Of a stretch of 27,498 bases of DNA, positions 14,444-22,622 are shown one piece after another. Source of the stretch: Sphingobacteriia bacterium (GTDB lineage Bacteria > Bacteroidota > Bacteroidia > NS11-12g > UBA955); assembly GCA_021151535.1 (NCBI GenBank), contig JAGKXC010000026.1:1-27498 (forward strand), given 5' to 3'. A model generated the notes under the pieces. The model made no database searches and had not been told where the DNA came from. It saw only the letters and a list, made by a program, of their open reading frames with translations. Each line of letters starts with the position of its first letter. The stretch's first letter is position 1. A program made the translations under genes and the position numbers.

Positions 14444-15586
14444 ATGATGAACTTTGAATTGACAGAAGAACACTTAGCTGTGCAGCAGGCTGCCCGCGAT
14501 TTTGCTCAAACTGAGTTACTACCAGGGGTAATTGAGCGAGACACGCATCAACAGTTTCCTGCCGAACAGATTAAGAAAATGGGCGAGTTGGGATTCATGG
14601 GTATGATGGTAGACCCCAAGTATGGTGGGGGAGGAATGGACACCATTAGTTATGTATTGGCTATGGAAGAGATTTCTAAAGTTGATGCATCTGCTAGTGT
14701 TTGTATGAGCGTTAATAATTCTTTGGTTTGTTGGGGTATAGAAACCTTTTGCAATGAAGACCAGAAGATGAAATATTTAACTCGTTTGGCAACAGGCGAG
14801 AAAATAGGTGCATTTTTATTGAGTGAGCCTGAGGCAGGAAGTGACGCTACTAGTCAGAGAACTACTGCAATTGACATGGGCGATCATTATTTGTTGAACG
14901 GCACCAAGAATTGGATTACTAATGGTAATTCTGCAAGTTATTATATTGTAATTGCTCAAACTGATGTGGCTAAGGGTCACAAGGGCATCAATGCTTTTAT
15001 TGTAGAGAAGGAGTGGGCTGGTGTTACTGTGGGCAAGAAGGAAGATAAAATGGGTATTCGCGGTAGCGATACACATAGTATTATGTTTCAGGACGTAAAG
15101 GTTCCAAAAGAGAACAGAATTGGTGAAGATGGATTTGGATTTAAGTTTGCGATGAAAGTTTTGAGTGGTGGTAGAATTGGTATTGCTTCTCAAGCTTTGG
15201 GTATTGCTAGTGGTGCATATGAGTTGAGTTTGAAATATTCAAAGGAGAGAAAAGCTTTTGGCACAGAGATCATGAACCACCAGGCTATTGCTTTCAAATT
15301 AGCAGATATGGCTACTGAAATTGAGGCTGCTAGATTGTTGTGTTTGAAAGCTGCTTGGATGAAAGATCAGCACTTGAATTATGACAGAGCGAGTGCAATG
15401 GCTAAGTTATATGCATCTGAGGTTGCTATGAAAACTACTGTTGAAGCGGTTCAGGTTCATGGCGGATATGGTTATGTTAAGGAGTACCATGTTGAGCGAT
15501 TGATGCGTGATGCGAAGATTACCCAAATTTATGAGGGTACGAGTGAGGTTCAGCGTGTTGTAATTTCTCGTGATGTATTGAAATAA
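14444..15586 (+). CDS. Acyl-CoA dehydrogenase (short-chain/butyryl-CoA type)
   Basis: FAD enzyme that makes the 2,3 double bond in acyl-CoA, the first step of beta-oxidation. The 380-residue length is typical. The N-terminal helical domain ends near residue 120; LSEPEAGSDA and TKNWITNG form the flavin- and substrate-binding middle domain; the C-terminal domain contains YSKERKAFG, VQVHGGYGYVKEY and the active-site IYEGTSEVQR, in which Glu364 is the catalytic base in the position used by short-chain and medium-chain enzymes. Overall features look like butyryl-CoA dehydrogenase, but chain length cannot be fixed. A second ATG one codon on may be the true start. A strong terminator hairpin follows at 15648. 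Confidence 0.95.
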   Translation: MMNFELTEEHLAVQQAARDFAQTELLPGVIERDTHQQFPAEQIKKMGELGFMGMMVDPKYGGGGMDTISYVLAMEEISKVDASASVCMSVNNSLVCWGIETFCNEDQKMKYLTRLATGEKIGAFLLSEPEAGSDATSQRTTAIDMGDHYLLNGTKNWITNGNSASYYIVIAQTDVAKGHKGINAFIVEKEWAGVTVGKKEDKMGIRGSDTHSIMFQDVKVPKENRIGEDGFGFKFAMKVLSGGRIGIASQALGIASGAYELSLKYSKERKAFGTEIMNHQAIAFKLADMATEIEAARLLCLKAAWMKDQHLNYDRASAMAKLYASEVAMKTTVEAVQVHGGYGYVKEYHVERLMRDAKITQIYEGTSEVQRVVISRDVLK

Positions 15587-15599
15587 TTTTAATGAATTT

Positions 15600-15905
15600 T
15601 CAGCAGTTGGGTTGTTTGATTTCGCTGTTAGAATGAATATGAAAACGGCCTGCATGATTCATGCGGGCTGTTTTTGTTTTTGCCTTTTGGGCTTCTAGAG
15701 ATTTAATTAGGGATAGAACTTGTATTTCTGCGTGCAGTTTTTGTTCACGGGAAATTTGGTTGTTTTTTTCAGCGGATTGAATATAATAGAGAAGCTGTTC
15801 ACATCGCCATAACTGAATTTGTATTTCTTGTTTAATTGACTGTTGCATGTTACAATGATGCGTAGGAAAGTGAGGAATATTCGTATGTGTTTCGTTTATA
15901 ATCAT
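15600..15905 (-). CDS. Possible small coiled-coil protein (hypothetical)
   Basis: An ATG at 15905 opens a 101-codon frame. Residues about 20-75 are heptad-like and rich in Gln, Glu, Leu and Lys (for example QSIKQEIQIQLWRCEQLLYY, then AEIQVLSLIKSLEAQKAK), which suggests one long helix. There is no signal peptide or known motif. The last 25 codons run back through the terminator hairpin of the acyl-CoA dehydrogenase gene, so either the protein ends in a hairpin-encoded tail or the frame is partly chance. No clear promoter box lies before it. I do not recognise it. Confidence 0.35.
   Translation of the reverse strand: MIINETHTNIPHFPTHHCNMQQSIKQEIQIQLWRCEQLLYYIQSAEKNNQISREQKLHAEIQVLSLIKSLEAQKAKTKTARMNHAGRFHIHSNSEIKQPNC
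15648..15682 (+). terminator. Rho-independent terminator after acyl-CoA dehydrogenase
   Basis: GCCTGCATGA (15648-15657) pairs with TCATGCGGGC (15659-15668) through ten pairs, one of them G-T, and is followed by TGTTTTTGTTTTTG. The single unpaired base means the real loop opens by a few pairs. It lies 62 nt after the stop codon. Confidence 0.75.
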
Positions 15906-16014
15906 TTTTAAACGGATATTAAAATCATTTGATTCTAAGAATTTGAATTGACAAACCAATGTTAAATTTGGGTTAAATGTGGATTACCAGAAACCAATAT
16001 CGATGGATGAAGAG

Positions 16015-16022
16015 TAGTTTTG
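16015..16022 (+). promoter_or_regulatory. -7 element of DUF47/pit promoter
   Basis: TAGTTTTG matches TAnnTTTG and lies 20 nt before the ATG at 16043. It falls inside the longer reading frame that opens at 15977, which argues for the shorter gene start. Confidence 0.5.
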
Positions 16023-16042
16023 TACTGATAAAATCCAAGATC

Positions 16043-16690
16043 ATGGCATTAAATAACATTTTAAGTATCTTTCTTCCTAAGGATAGGGTGTTTTATTCCT
16101 TGTTTGAGCAAACTGCACAGAACGTAACGGAAATGGGCAAATTATTATATCAATACGTTTATGAAACAGATGCTAATATTCGTTTAACTTTAAGTAAACA
16201 AATTGAAGACTTGGAACACAAGAATGATGAAATTACGCACCAGATATTTCAAGAATTGGGTAAAAATTTTATAACCCCATTTGATCGTGAAGATATTCAC
16301 TATTTAGCAACTGCAATGGATGATGTTGCAGATTATATACATGCTTCTTGTAAAAAGATGCAATTTCATGGAGTAAATCCTTTAGATTCGGGAATTCAAA
16401 GTTTAGCTGAAATTATAATGCAGGGAAGCGCTGAAATTGGTAGGGCAGTAATGCAGTTGAGAGAATTAAAGCGTCCGGAAAAAATCATGGAAAGTTTAGT
16501 TAAGGTAAATAGCTTAGAAAATCATGCTGATAATGTTTTTGATATGAGCATTAAACAGTTGTTTGATTCTGAGAATGATTTTAAAGAGTTAATTCGAAGG
16601 AGAGAAGTTTATACTGTAATGGAAGTTGCTACAGACAAATGTGAAGATGTAGGCAATGTGATAGAAACAATAATTGTTAAGTACGCATAA
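16043..16690 (+). CDS. DUF47 family (PhoU-like) phosphate transport accessory protein
   Basis: All-helical PhoU-like protein of 215 residues, a usual partner and likely regulator of PiT phosphate transporters. The N-terminus MALNNILSIFLPKDRVFYSL is the standard DUF47 beginning, so ATG 16043 is the start and the 22 codons upstream are leader. Helices carry metal-binding acidic motifs such as EDLEHKNDEITHQI and YLATAMDDVADYIHA, and a late TVMEVATDKCEDVGNVIE, matching the repeated E/D-rich signatures of the PhoU fold. The PiT gene begins 9 bp after its stop, so the two are an operon. It acts in the cytoplasm. Confidence 0.9.
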   Translation: MALNNILSIFLPKDRVFYSLFEQTAQNVTEMGKLLYQYVYETDANIRLTLSKQIEDLEHKNDEITHQIFQELGKNFITPFDREDIHYLATAMDDVADYIHASCKKMQFHGVNPLDSGIQSLAEIIMQGSAEIGRAVMQLRELKRPEKIMESLVKVNSLENHADNVFDMSIKQLFDSENDFKELIRRREVYTVMEVATDKCEDVGNVIETIIVKYA

Positions 16691-16699
16691 TCAGCAGGT

Positions 16700-18364
16700 A
16701 TGAGTACCATGGTTATAGTTATTATTGTGTTAGCCTTGGTGTTTGATTACATCAATGGTTTTCACGATGCTGCAAATTCAATAGCTACAATTGTAAGCAC
16801 CAAGGTGTTAACACCTTTACAGGCTGTACTATGGGCAGCGCTTTTTAATTTTGTTGCTTTCTTTTTGTTTAGTGATCACGCAGTTGCAAATACAATAGCA
16901 AAAACAGTAATTGATACTTACATAACATTACCTGTGATATTAGCAGGTTTAATTGCAGCAATTTTTTGGAATCTACTTACATGGTGGTATGGTATTCCTA
17001 GTTCATCAAGCCATACTTTAATTGGTGGATTTGCGGGTGCTGCAATAACACATGCATTTGTTACGAAGGGATTTACGCCTTTTACTGAGATTATAGAAGC
17101 TGATAAAATTAGTAAAACCGTGATGTTCATTTTCTTAGCTCCATTGATTGGTATGGTAATTTCAATTTTCATTACTTTGGTTACAATTAGAAGAAACACA
17201 TGGGGTAAAATAGCCATAATTTTGATGTCAACTGCGGGAATGTGGTTGATGTTTGGCATGTTTAGAGAACAAAAGTTGGATGAAAATTTAAGGAATTATT
17301 TTAATGTAGATAAATTAAGGAAAGACTATAATAATCATCCAAATGATGTAATTGTAAAAAGTAAGTTTGAAAATGCTGTAAGAAATTATCAAATTGCAAA
17401 ACCATTTTTATCTGATTTCGACGAAGACGGCGAACAGAAAACAGCGAAAAAAATAGCTGATAAAATTGACTTATCTTATATCGAGGAAAACAAATTACAA
17501 GATGTTTTTTCTCGAAAATTAAAATTGGATAATTTCAGGAAAGAAGCATTTTATGATGAAACTTTAATGCCTTTGTATAAAAGTAAGTTGGCATTGGTAG
17601 ATTCATGTAGAGGTTTTTTTAAATCTTATAGAAAATTAGGGGCAGACTCTGTTGCTCATGGGTGTGCTCTTGTTTTAGGTTTGAAAAACGTTGGAGATTA
17701 CGAAAAGTTTGCTAATTCTTTTAATGTGAATGCTGAACAAGATTTAGCTAAGGATTTGGGTAAGGCAGATAATAGATTTTTAATATATTACATAACTATT
17801 GTAGTTGGAATTTTCATATTAAGTTATGTATGGTGTGAAAAAATTCGTAAACCTACAGCAAATCGAATGGCAAATATGTTTAAGAAATTGCAATTATTAT
17901 CAAGTGCTGCATTTTCATTAGGGCATGGAGGAAATGATGCACAGAAAGTCATGGGTATAATTGGAGCTGCTTTAATTGCTAATGGTACAATAGCGGAATT
18001 TAAGGAGTTGCCTAGTTGGGTTCCATTAGCTTGTTATACTGCTATTGGTTTGGGCACATTGAGTGGTGGTTGGAAGATTGTAAAGACTATGGGAACGAGA
18101 ATAACAAAAGTTACTCCTTTGGAAGGGGTTAGCGCTGAAACAGCAGGCGCAATTACTTTGTTTATGACAGAGCAAATGGGTATTCCCGTTAGTACAACTC
18201 ATACTATCACAGGATCTATAATTGGTGTTGGTGCTACGAAAAGACTAAGTGCGGTTAGATGGGGTGTTACAGGTAATCTATTAGTAGCATGGTTGATAAC
18301 TATACCTGTTAGTGCCGTAGTAGCTGCTATTTGTTATTGGGTACTTGGATTATGTGGAATTTAA
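16700..18364 (+). CDS. Inorganic phosphate transporter, PiT family
   Basis: Secondary transporter that takes up phosphate, or metal-phosphate, with cation symport across the cytoplasmic membrane. The 554-residue protein has the two inverted PiT signature halves: FDYINGFHDAANSIAT at 15-30 and LGHGGNDAQKVMGIIGAAL in the second half, each followed by a serine-rich or threonine-rich hairpin (GIPSSSSHTLIGG and GIPVSTTHTITGS). About ten to twelve hydrophobic helices are split by a polar, Lys/Asp-rich stretch at about 185-360, which is likely cytoplasmic. It follows the DUF47 gene by 9 bp and ends in a terminator. Confidence 0.95.
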   Translation: MSTMVIVIIVLALVFDYINGFHDAANSIATIVSTKVLTPLQAVLWAALFNFVAFFLFSDHAVANTIAKTVIDTYITLPVILAGLIAAIFWNLLTWWYGIPSSSSHTLIGGFAGAAITHAFVTKGFTPFTEIIEADKISKTVMFIFLAPLIGMVISIFITLVTIRRNTWGKIAIILMSTAGMWLMFGMFREQKLDENLRNYFNVDKLRKDYNNHPNDVIVKSKFENAVRNYQIAKPFLSDFDEDGEQKTAKKIADKIDLSYIEENKLQDVFSRKLKLDNFRKEAFYDETLMPLYKSKLALVDSCRGFFKSYRKLGADSVAHGCALVLGLKNVGDYEKFANSFNVNAEQDLAKDLGKADNRFLIYYITIVVGIFILSYVWCEKIRKPTANRMANMFKKLQLLSSAAFSLGHGGNDAQKVMGIIGAALIANGTIAEFKELPSWVPLACYTAIGLGTLSGGWKIVKTMGTRITKVTPLEGVSAETAGAITLFMTEQMGIPVSTTHTITGSIIGVGATKRLSAVRWGVTGNLLVAWLITIPVSAVVAAICYWVLGLCGI

Positions 18365-18384
18365 TGATTATGATTTAGAAGTGA

Positions 18385-18415
18385 AGCCGGATTAACAGCC
18401 CGGCTTTTTATTTTA
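18385..18415 (+). terminator. Rho-independent terminator after PiT gene
   Basis: AGCCGG (18385-18390) and CCGGCT (18400-18405) form a 6-bp GC-rich stem with a 9-nt loop, followed by TTTTATTTTAA. It lies 21 nt after the stop codon. Confidence 0.75.
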
Positions 18416-18474
18416 ATACGAATAATTGTTCCAGCGTTTGTATGACTAATGAAAATGATGATTGGGAAATGAAT

Positions 18475-18482
18475 TATCTTTG
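18475..18482 (+). promoter_or_regulatory. -7 element before the acetyltransferase gene
   Basis: TATCTTTG matches TAnnTTTG, 40 nt before the ATG at 18523. The leader contains a small imperfect hairpin (CGCCTC / GAGGGCG, about 18486-18501). Confidence 0.5.
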
Positions 18483-18522
18483 ATTCGCCTCAACGAGGGC
18501 GCTAATAAGAATTCAAGTTTTC

Positions 18523-19107
18523 ATGGAAAGCAGAAAGATTAATTATTTCAAACATGATTCAGCCATCATTGATGAGGGAGCGCAAATTGGTGAAGGCAGT
18601 AAAATTTGGCATTTTTCACATGTAATGGGTACTGCAATTATTGGCAGAGGCTGTAATTTGGGTCAGAACGTTTACATCGATGCACAGGTTGTAATTGGCG
18701 ATGGTGTAAAGATTCAAAACAATGTAAGTGTATATCAAGGTGTTGAGATTGGCGATGATTGTTTTTTGGGTCCGAGCTGTGTTTTCACGAACGTAACAAA
18801 TCCCAGAAGTGAGGTTGTGAGGCGCCATGAATACAAGAAAACAAAACTGGGCAACGGGGTAACAATTGGTGCGAATGCTACGGTTGTATGTGGTATAGAA
18901 TTGGGCGATTATGTATTTGTGGGAGCGGGTGCCGTGGTTACGAAGAGTTTTCCTGCATTTGCAATGGTTGTTGGCTGTCCGGCAATTCAAAAAGGATGGA
19001 TGAGTGCATATGGGGAGAAACTGGTTTTTGATGAACAGGGTGAGGCGAAATGTGTGCAATCGGGCGTAGTATATCGCCTGGAAAATGGAATAGTAGAAAA
19101 GTTATAA
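18523..19107 (+). CDS. Hexapeptide-repeat N-acetyltransferase (WbpD/WlbB-like)
   Basis: Left-handed beta-helix acyltransferase of 194 residues. Imperfect hexapeptide repeats ([LIV]-G-x4) run from about residue 15 to 150 (IDEGAQIGEGSKIWHFSHV, VVIGDGVKIQNNVSVYQGV, VTIGANATVVCGIELGDY), and the segment TNVTNPRSEVVRRHEYKKTKLG at about 90-110 is the active-site loop seen in UDP-2-acetamido-3-amino-2,3-dideoxy-glucuronate N-acetyltransferases. The likely job is acetylating an amino sugar nucleotide for O-antigen or another surface glycan. galE follows 14 bp later and an aminotransferase after that, which fits. The exact sugar is not certain. Confidence 0.85.
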   Translation: MESRKINYFKHDSAIIDEGAQIGEGSKIWHFSHVMGTAIIGRGCNLGQNVYIDAQVVIGDGVKIQNNVSVYQGVEIGDDCFLGPSCVFTNVTNPRSEVVRRHEYKKTKLGNGVTIGANATVVCGIELGDYVFVGAGAVVTKSFPAFAMVVGCPAIQKGWMSAYGEKLVFDEQGEAKCVQSGVVYRLENGIVEKL

Positions 19108-19121
19108 TTTAGGAATAGCAG

Positions 19122-20174
19122 ATGAAAAGAAAGGTATTGGTAACAGGGGGGTTGGGCTTTATTGGGTCGCACACGGTAGTTTGCCTAAATGAGGCGGGTT
19201 ATGAGCCTGTGATTATTGATAATTTAAACAATTCGCGCTTGGAGGTATTGGATGCGTTGGAGACGTTGGTTGGTTACAGGCCTACATTTGAGCAAATAGA
19301 CGTGTTGGATTCTGAGAAATTGAATGCTTTGATACAGCGAGAAGGGGTTGAAGCGGTTATACATTTTGCGGCCCACAAGGCTGTAGGGGAGAGTGTTGAG
19401 AAGCCTTTGATGTATTACAGAAATAATGTTTGCGGATTGATTTTTTTGTTGGAAGTATTAAAGGCCAATGGATTAAACAATTTGGTATTTAGCAGCAGTT
19501 GCACGGTATATGGCGAGCCAAAGGAAATTCCTGTTAGGGAGGGAACTGAAACGCAGCCTGCGGCGAGTCCTTATGGTGCTACAAAGCAAATGGGTGAAGT
19601 TATATTGCGGGATAATTCTTGGTGTAATGTTCAGTGTTTGCGGTATTTTAATCCGGTTGGGGCACATGAATCTGCATTAATTGGCGAGTTGCCGTTGGGG
19701 GTGCCTAATAATTTGATTCCATTTTTAACGCAAACGGTAGCGGGAATTCGCAAGCAATTAACGGTATATGGTGGCGATTATGACACAGCTGATGGCACAT
19801 GCATTCGCGATTATATTCATGTAATGGATTTGGCGGAGGCTCATGTGGCGTCGATTGATCGTTTATTTGCGAAAGCCAATGGAACTATTACGCATTACGG
19901 TAAAGAAGGTGTATTGGGTTTTGATAATTCTACTGATAATTTCGAAATTTTTAATATTGGCACAGGCAATGGGTTTTCAGTATTAGAAGTAATTCATGCA
20001 TTTGAGCGTGTGAATGGAGAGAAGATACCGCATGTTATTGGTGATAGAAGAGCGGGCGATGTGGTAGCGGTTTGGGCTGATACGAAGAAGGTGAATGAGG
20101 TGTTGGGTTGGAAAGCGAAACGCGATTTGGACACCATGATGCGAGATGCTTGGAATTGGCAAAAGCGTTGTTAA
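19122..20174 (+). CDS. galE: UDP-glucose 4-epimerase
   Basis: NAD-dependent SDR that interconverts UDP-glucose and UDP-galactose (and often the N-acetyl forms). The 350-residue protein has the Rossmann motif TGGLGFIGSH at 8-17, DNLNNS at about 32-37, VIHFAAHKAVGES, SSSCTVYG with the active-site Ser/Thr, and the catalytic SPYGATKQ with the Tyr and Lys. YFNPVGAHESALIGE and ADTKKVNEVLGWKA are typical GalE blocks. The spacing of 14 bp from the acetyltransferase gene suggests one transcript. It would supply galactose or GalNAc units for surface polysaccharide. Confidence 0.95.
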   Translation: MKRKVLVTGGLGFIGSHTVVCLNEAGYEPVIIDNLNNSRLEVLDALETLVGYRPTFEQIDVLDSEKLNALIQREGVEAVIHFAAHKAVGESVEKPLMYYRNNVCGLIFLLEVLKANGLNNLVFSSSCTVYGEPKEIPVREGTETQPAASPYGATKQMGEVILRDNSWCNVQCLRYFNPVGAHESALIGELPLGVPNNLIPFLTQTVAGIRKQLTVYGGDYDTADGTCIRDYIHVMDLAEAHVASIDRLFAKANGTITHYGKEGVLGFDNSTDNFEIFNIGTGNGFSVLEVIHAFERVNGEKIPHVIGDRRAGDVVAVWADTKKVNEVLGWKAKRDLDTMMRDAWNWQKRC

Positions 20175-20191
20175 TCACGAATATATTCTTG

Positions 20192-20199
20192 TAGTTTTG
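20192..20199 (+). promoter_or_regulatory. -7 element before the aminotransferase gene
   Basis: TAGTTTTG matches TAnnTTTG, 17 nt before the ATG at 20217, in the 42-bp gap after galE. Confidence 0.45.
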
Positions 20200-20216
20200 T
20201 TGCCTAATTTGCTCAT

Positions 20217-21362
20217 ATGGATTTGATAGAGAATTTGGTTGAATTTGTTCAAGAAACATATAAAACCAGAGAATTTATACCGCTTCATGCTCCGGTTTTT
20301 TCTGGGAATGAGAAGAAATATGTGATGGATACCTTGGACTCAACCTTTGTTTCATCGGTTGGTGGGTATGTAGACAAATCGGAGGCGATGATGGCAGAAA
20401 TTTCGCATAGCAAGCGTGCTGTTGCAGTTGTAAATGGCACTGCTGGATTGCAAGTAGCCTTACAATTGGCTGGGGTTACCTATGGAGATGAAGTAATATC
20501 TCAAGCGTTATCATTCGTGGCAACGGCTAATGCTATAACTCATTTGGGCGCTGTTCCAGTTTTTTTGGATGTAGATTACGATACCATGGGGTTATCGCCC
20601 GATGCTGTTCAAGCATTTTTGGAGGAATTTGGAGAGATTAGAGACGGAGGATGTTTTAATAAGAAAACAGGTAGAAGAATTGCGGCTTGTGTTCCGATGC
20701 ATACGTTTGGATTTCCTGTTCGGATTGCGGCCCTGATTAAGATTTGTAATGATTGGAATTTTCCTTTGGTGGAGGATGCGGCTGAATCGATTGGTAGTTA
20801 CGTGGGCGATAAGAGTACGGGTTCCTTTGGGTTATTGGGAGTGTTTTCTTTTAATGGCAACAAGATTGTTACTAGCGGCGGCGGCGGTATGATTGTAACT
20901 CAAGACGAGGAATTGGGAAAATTGGCGAAGCATATTACTACAACGGCCAAGGTTCCGCATCCTTATGAATATGTACATGATCATGTGGCATATAATTTTC
21001 GTTTACCGAATTTAAATGCGGCGTTATTGTGTGGTCAGTTGGAAATGTTACCGAAATTTTTGGCTAACAAGCGTGAATTGGCAGGGCGATACGCTTCATT
21101 TTTTGACGGATCAGGCATGAAATTCAGGCAGGAAATGGATGGGACTACGGCCAATTATTGGCTGATGTGTGTGGAGGCAGACGATGCAGCACAGAAGGAA
21201 GAAATATTGAAGCGAACAAATGCTGCTGGCGTTATGACTCGTCCTATCTGGCAGCTGATGTATCGATTGCCGATGTATGCAAAATGTTACAGGGATTCTC
21301 AGGTGAATGCGGAGTTCTTGGAACAACGCATCGTGAATTTGCCAAGCAGTATTACTCCGTAA
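20217..21362 (+). CDS. DegT/DnrJ/EryC1-family PLP aminotransferase (LegC-like)
   Basis: Sugar-nucleotide aminotransferase of 381 residues that moves an amino group to a keto sugar. FIPLHAPVFSGNEKKYVMDT is the usual beginning; NGTAGLQVAL at 73-82 binds the PLP phosphate; VEDAAESIGS carries Asp187, which pairs with the PLP ring nitrogen; and Lys216 in FSFNGNKIVTSGGGG forms the internal aldimine. The C-terminus RIVNLPSSI is conserved in the family. The N-terminal part resembles LegC-type enzymes of legionaminic or pseudaminic-like pathways, but the substrate is not fixed. With the acetyltransferase and galE it forms a surface-glycan set. It ends 60 bp from the convergent TetR gene. Confidence 0.9.
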   Translation: MDLIENLVEFVQETYKTREFIPLHAPVFSGNEKKYVMDTLDSTFVSSVGGYVDKSEAMMAEISHSKRAVAVVNGTAGLQVALQLAGVTYGDEVISQALSFVATANAITHLGAVPVFLDVDYDTMGLSPDAVQAFLEEFGEIRDGGCFNKKTGRRIAACVPMHTFGFPVRIAALIKICNDWNFPLVEDAAESIGSYVGDKSTGSFGLLGVFSFNGNKIVTSGGGGMIVTQDEELGKLAKHITTTAKVPHPYEYVHDHVAYNFRLPNLNAALLCGQLEMLPKFLANKRELAGRYASFFDGSGMKFRQEMDGTTANYWLMCVEADDAAQKEEILKRTNAAGVMTRPIWQLMYRLPMYAKCYRDSQVNAEFLEQRIVNLPSSITP

Positions 21363-21422
21363 TTTGGGGGTTTCTGCGGTGGTTAATTGGAAGGCAGGGC
21401 CTTAGGCTAATGGGGTAACAAA

Positions 21423-22322
21423 TTACTTTTTACCAAACCAGTTGAATCTTGATTTAGAAGGGGTAGGTTCTTTTCTTGTAGATTCAGCGTTTAGGGCTGG
21501 GAATGGGGTAGGTTGTTTGTAATTGGGGCTTGTAGGATCTACTGAGGAGTAGCTAGGTTGTGTAGCCGGTGATGGAATAGGTTGGCTTGCGGGTGAAGTT
21601 GCTACTTGTGTTTTTACTTCCACAGTTTCTTCTTGGTAAGTACCTTTAGCCATCAAATATTCCTTGTTTAATTCTTCTTCTATGACAACTTTTTCTTCTA
21701 ATTCTGCTGCTGATGGTGTGAAGTTAGAATCACCTTGAATTAAAGTATCTTTAATTTGCTTTTGTAGGTTATTGATCATCAGTGTAAATACATCTTTTGA
21801 TCCTCTTACTTTGGCGATAGAATAGCAACCTATCAACTGTCCGATTATTTGAAGAGAAAGTGAACGTGCGTCTGTGTTATTTTTCAATTCTCCGTTAGCA
21901 CGACCTGTAAGGATGGCTTTTTGGAGCAATTTTACTTGCATTTCATGTACCGTTTCAAGTTTTTCGCGGAAGAGTGCATCGACGTGGCTCATTTCTGTCA
22001 TTAGGTTTGATAATACATCGCCGCGTTTCACACTATTTTCGGTAGCCTGATTTTTCTCGTTTTCTAAGATTTGAAGGATGGCATTGCCTATACCTTTTTG
22101 GATATTGGCGATGGGTGCCCATTTGTTTTCGTAATGGGGGAGCATCATTTCATCGATTACGGCGTATCCTAATTCCAATTTATTAGGGAAGTAGTGATAG
22201 AATGCACCTTTGGTGATTTTGAGTCGAATAATTTCCTTATCGGTACGAAGGGTTTCGAATCCAGAGGTTTGGATTGCTTCGAAGCAACGTTGTAGGATTA
22301 GGGTACGAGTATTTGTGCTCAT
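21423..22322 (-). CDS. TetR-family regulator with a Pro/Ser/Thr-rich C-terminal tail
   Basis: DNA-binding repressor-type protein of 299 residues. Residues 1-50 are the TetR helix-turn-helix domain, with the recognition segment ITKGAFYHYFPNKLELGYAV. The helical ligand/dimer domain runs to about 190. A further 100 residues follow that most TetR proteins lack: a helical acidic part (AAELEEKVVIEEELNKEYL) and then a low-complexity tail rich in Pro, Ser and Thr (for example SPASQPIPSPATQPSYSS), ending in basic KSRFNWFGKK. The tail may be a flexible arm or a tether; its role is unknown. A palindrome over its own promoter suggests autoregulation. No obvious target gene is adjacent apart from the MBOAT operon beyond the 300-bp gap. 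Confidence 0.85.
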   Translation of the reverse strand: MSTNTRTLILQRCFEAIQTSGFETLRTDKEIIRLKITKGAFYHYFPNKLELGYAVIDEMMLPHYENKWAPIANIQKGIGNAILQILENEKNQATENSVKRGDVLSNLMTEMSHVDALFREKLETVHEMQVKLLQKAILTGRANGELKNNTDARSLSLQIIGQLIGCYSIAKVRGSKDVFTLMINNLQKQIKDTLIQGDSNFTPSAAELEEKVVIEEELNKEYLMAKGTYQEETVEVKTQVATSPASQPIPSPATQPSYSSVDPTSPNYKQPTPFPALNAESTRKEPTPSKSRFNWFGKK

Positions 22323-22345
22323 GATCGTTTAGATGAAATGGGCAA

Positions 22346-22367
22346 CAAATATACCTACTAGTATGTA
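22346..22367 (-). promoter_or_regulatory. tetR promoter with overlapping palindromic operator
   Basis: On the - strand TATATTTG (22353-22346) matches TAnnTTTG, 23 nt before the ATG. Directly upstream and overlapping its first bases lies TACCTACTAGTATGTA (22352-22367 on +), a 16-bp palindrome with one mismatched pair around TACTAGTA. A site of this size and place is typical for a TetR protein that represses its own gene. Confidence 0.55.
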
Positions 22368-22622
22368 AAAATGTGCATAAGTATGTGGAAAAAGTTAAAA
22401 ATCATTGAAATTCAATTAATTATAAGTTGTGAATAGTGAAAAAGGGTTTGTAATCATAGTGGAATTTGGTTGAAAATGATAAGAATGGGAGTTAAAAAAT
22501 TGAAGATTGGACAAGAAATAGGACAGAACAGACCGGGAAGTATGGATGGTGTTGTTAGGATTATATTAGTTTTTTGAGGGCAAGATTGATTACCGAGGTG
22601 AAGTTTTAGGTGAAATACAAAT
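22368..22622. other. Intergenic region between tetR and the SGNH-like gene
   Basis: 255 bp beyond the operator, upstream of tetR and downstream of the MBOAT/SGNH operon on the same strand. I see no gene, hairpin terminator or repeat. It contains one DnaA-like word with one mismatch (TGTGGAAAA at 22384), which I take as chance. Confidence 0.5.

Noticed and set aside
21391..21403. AAGGC-AGG-GCCTT hairpin between the convergent aminotransferase and tetR genes
   Set aside because: Only 5 bp of stem with a 3-nt loop and no T-run on either strand; too weak to call a terminator.
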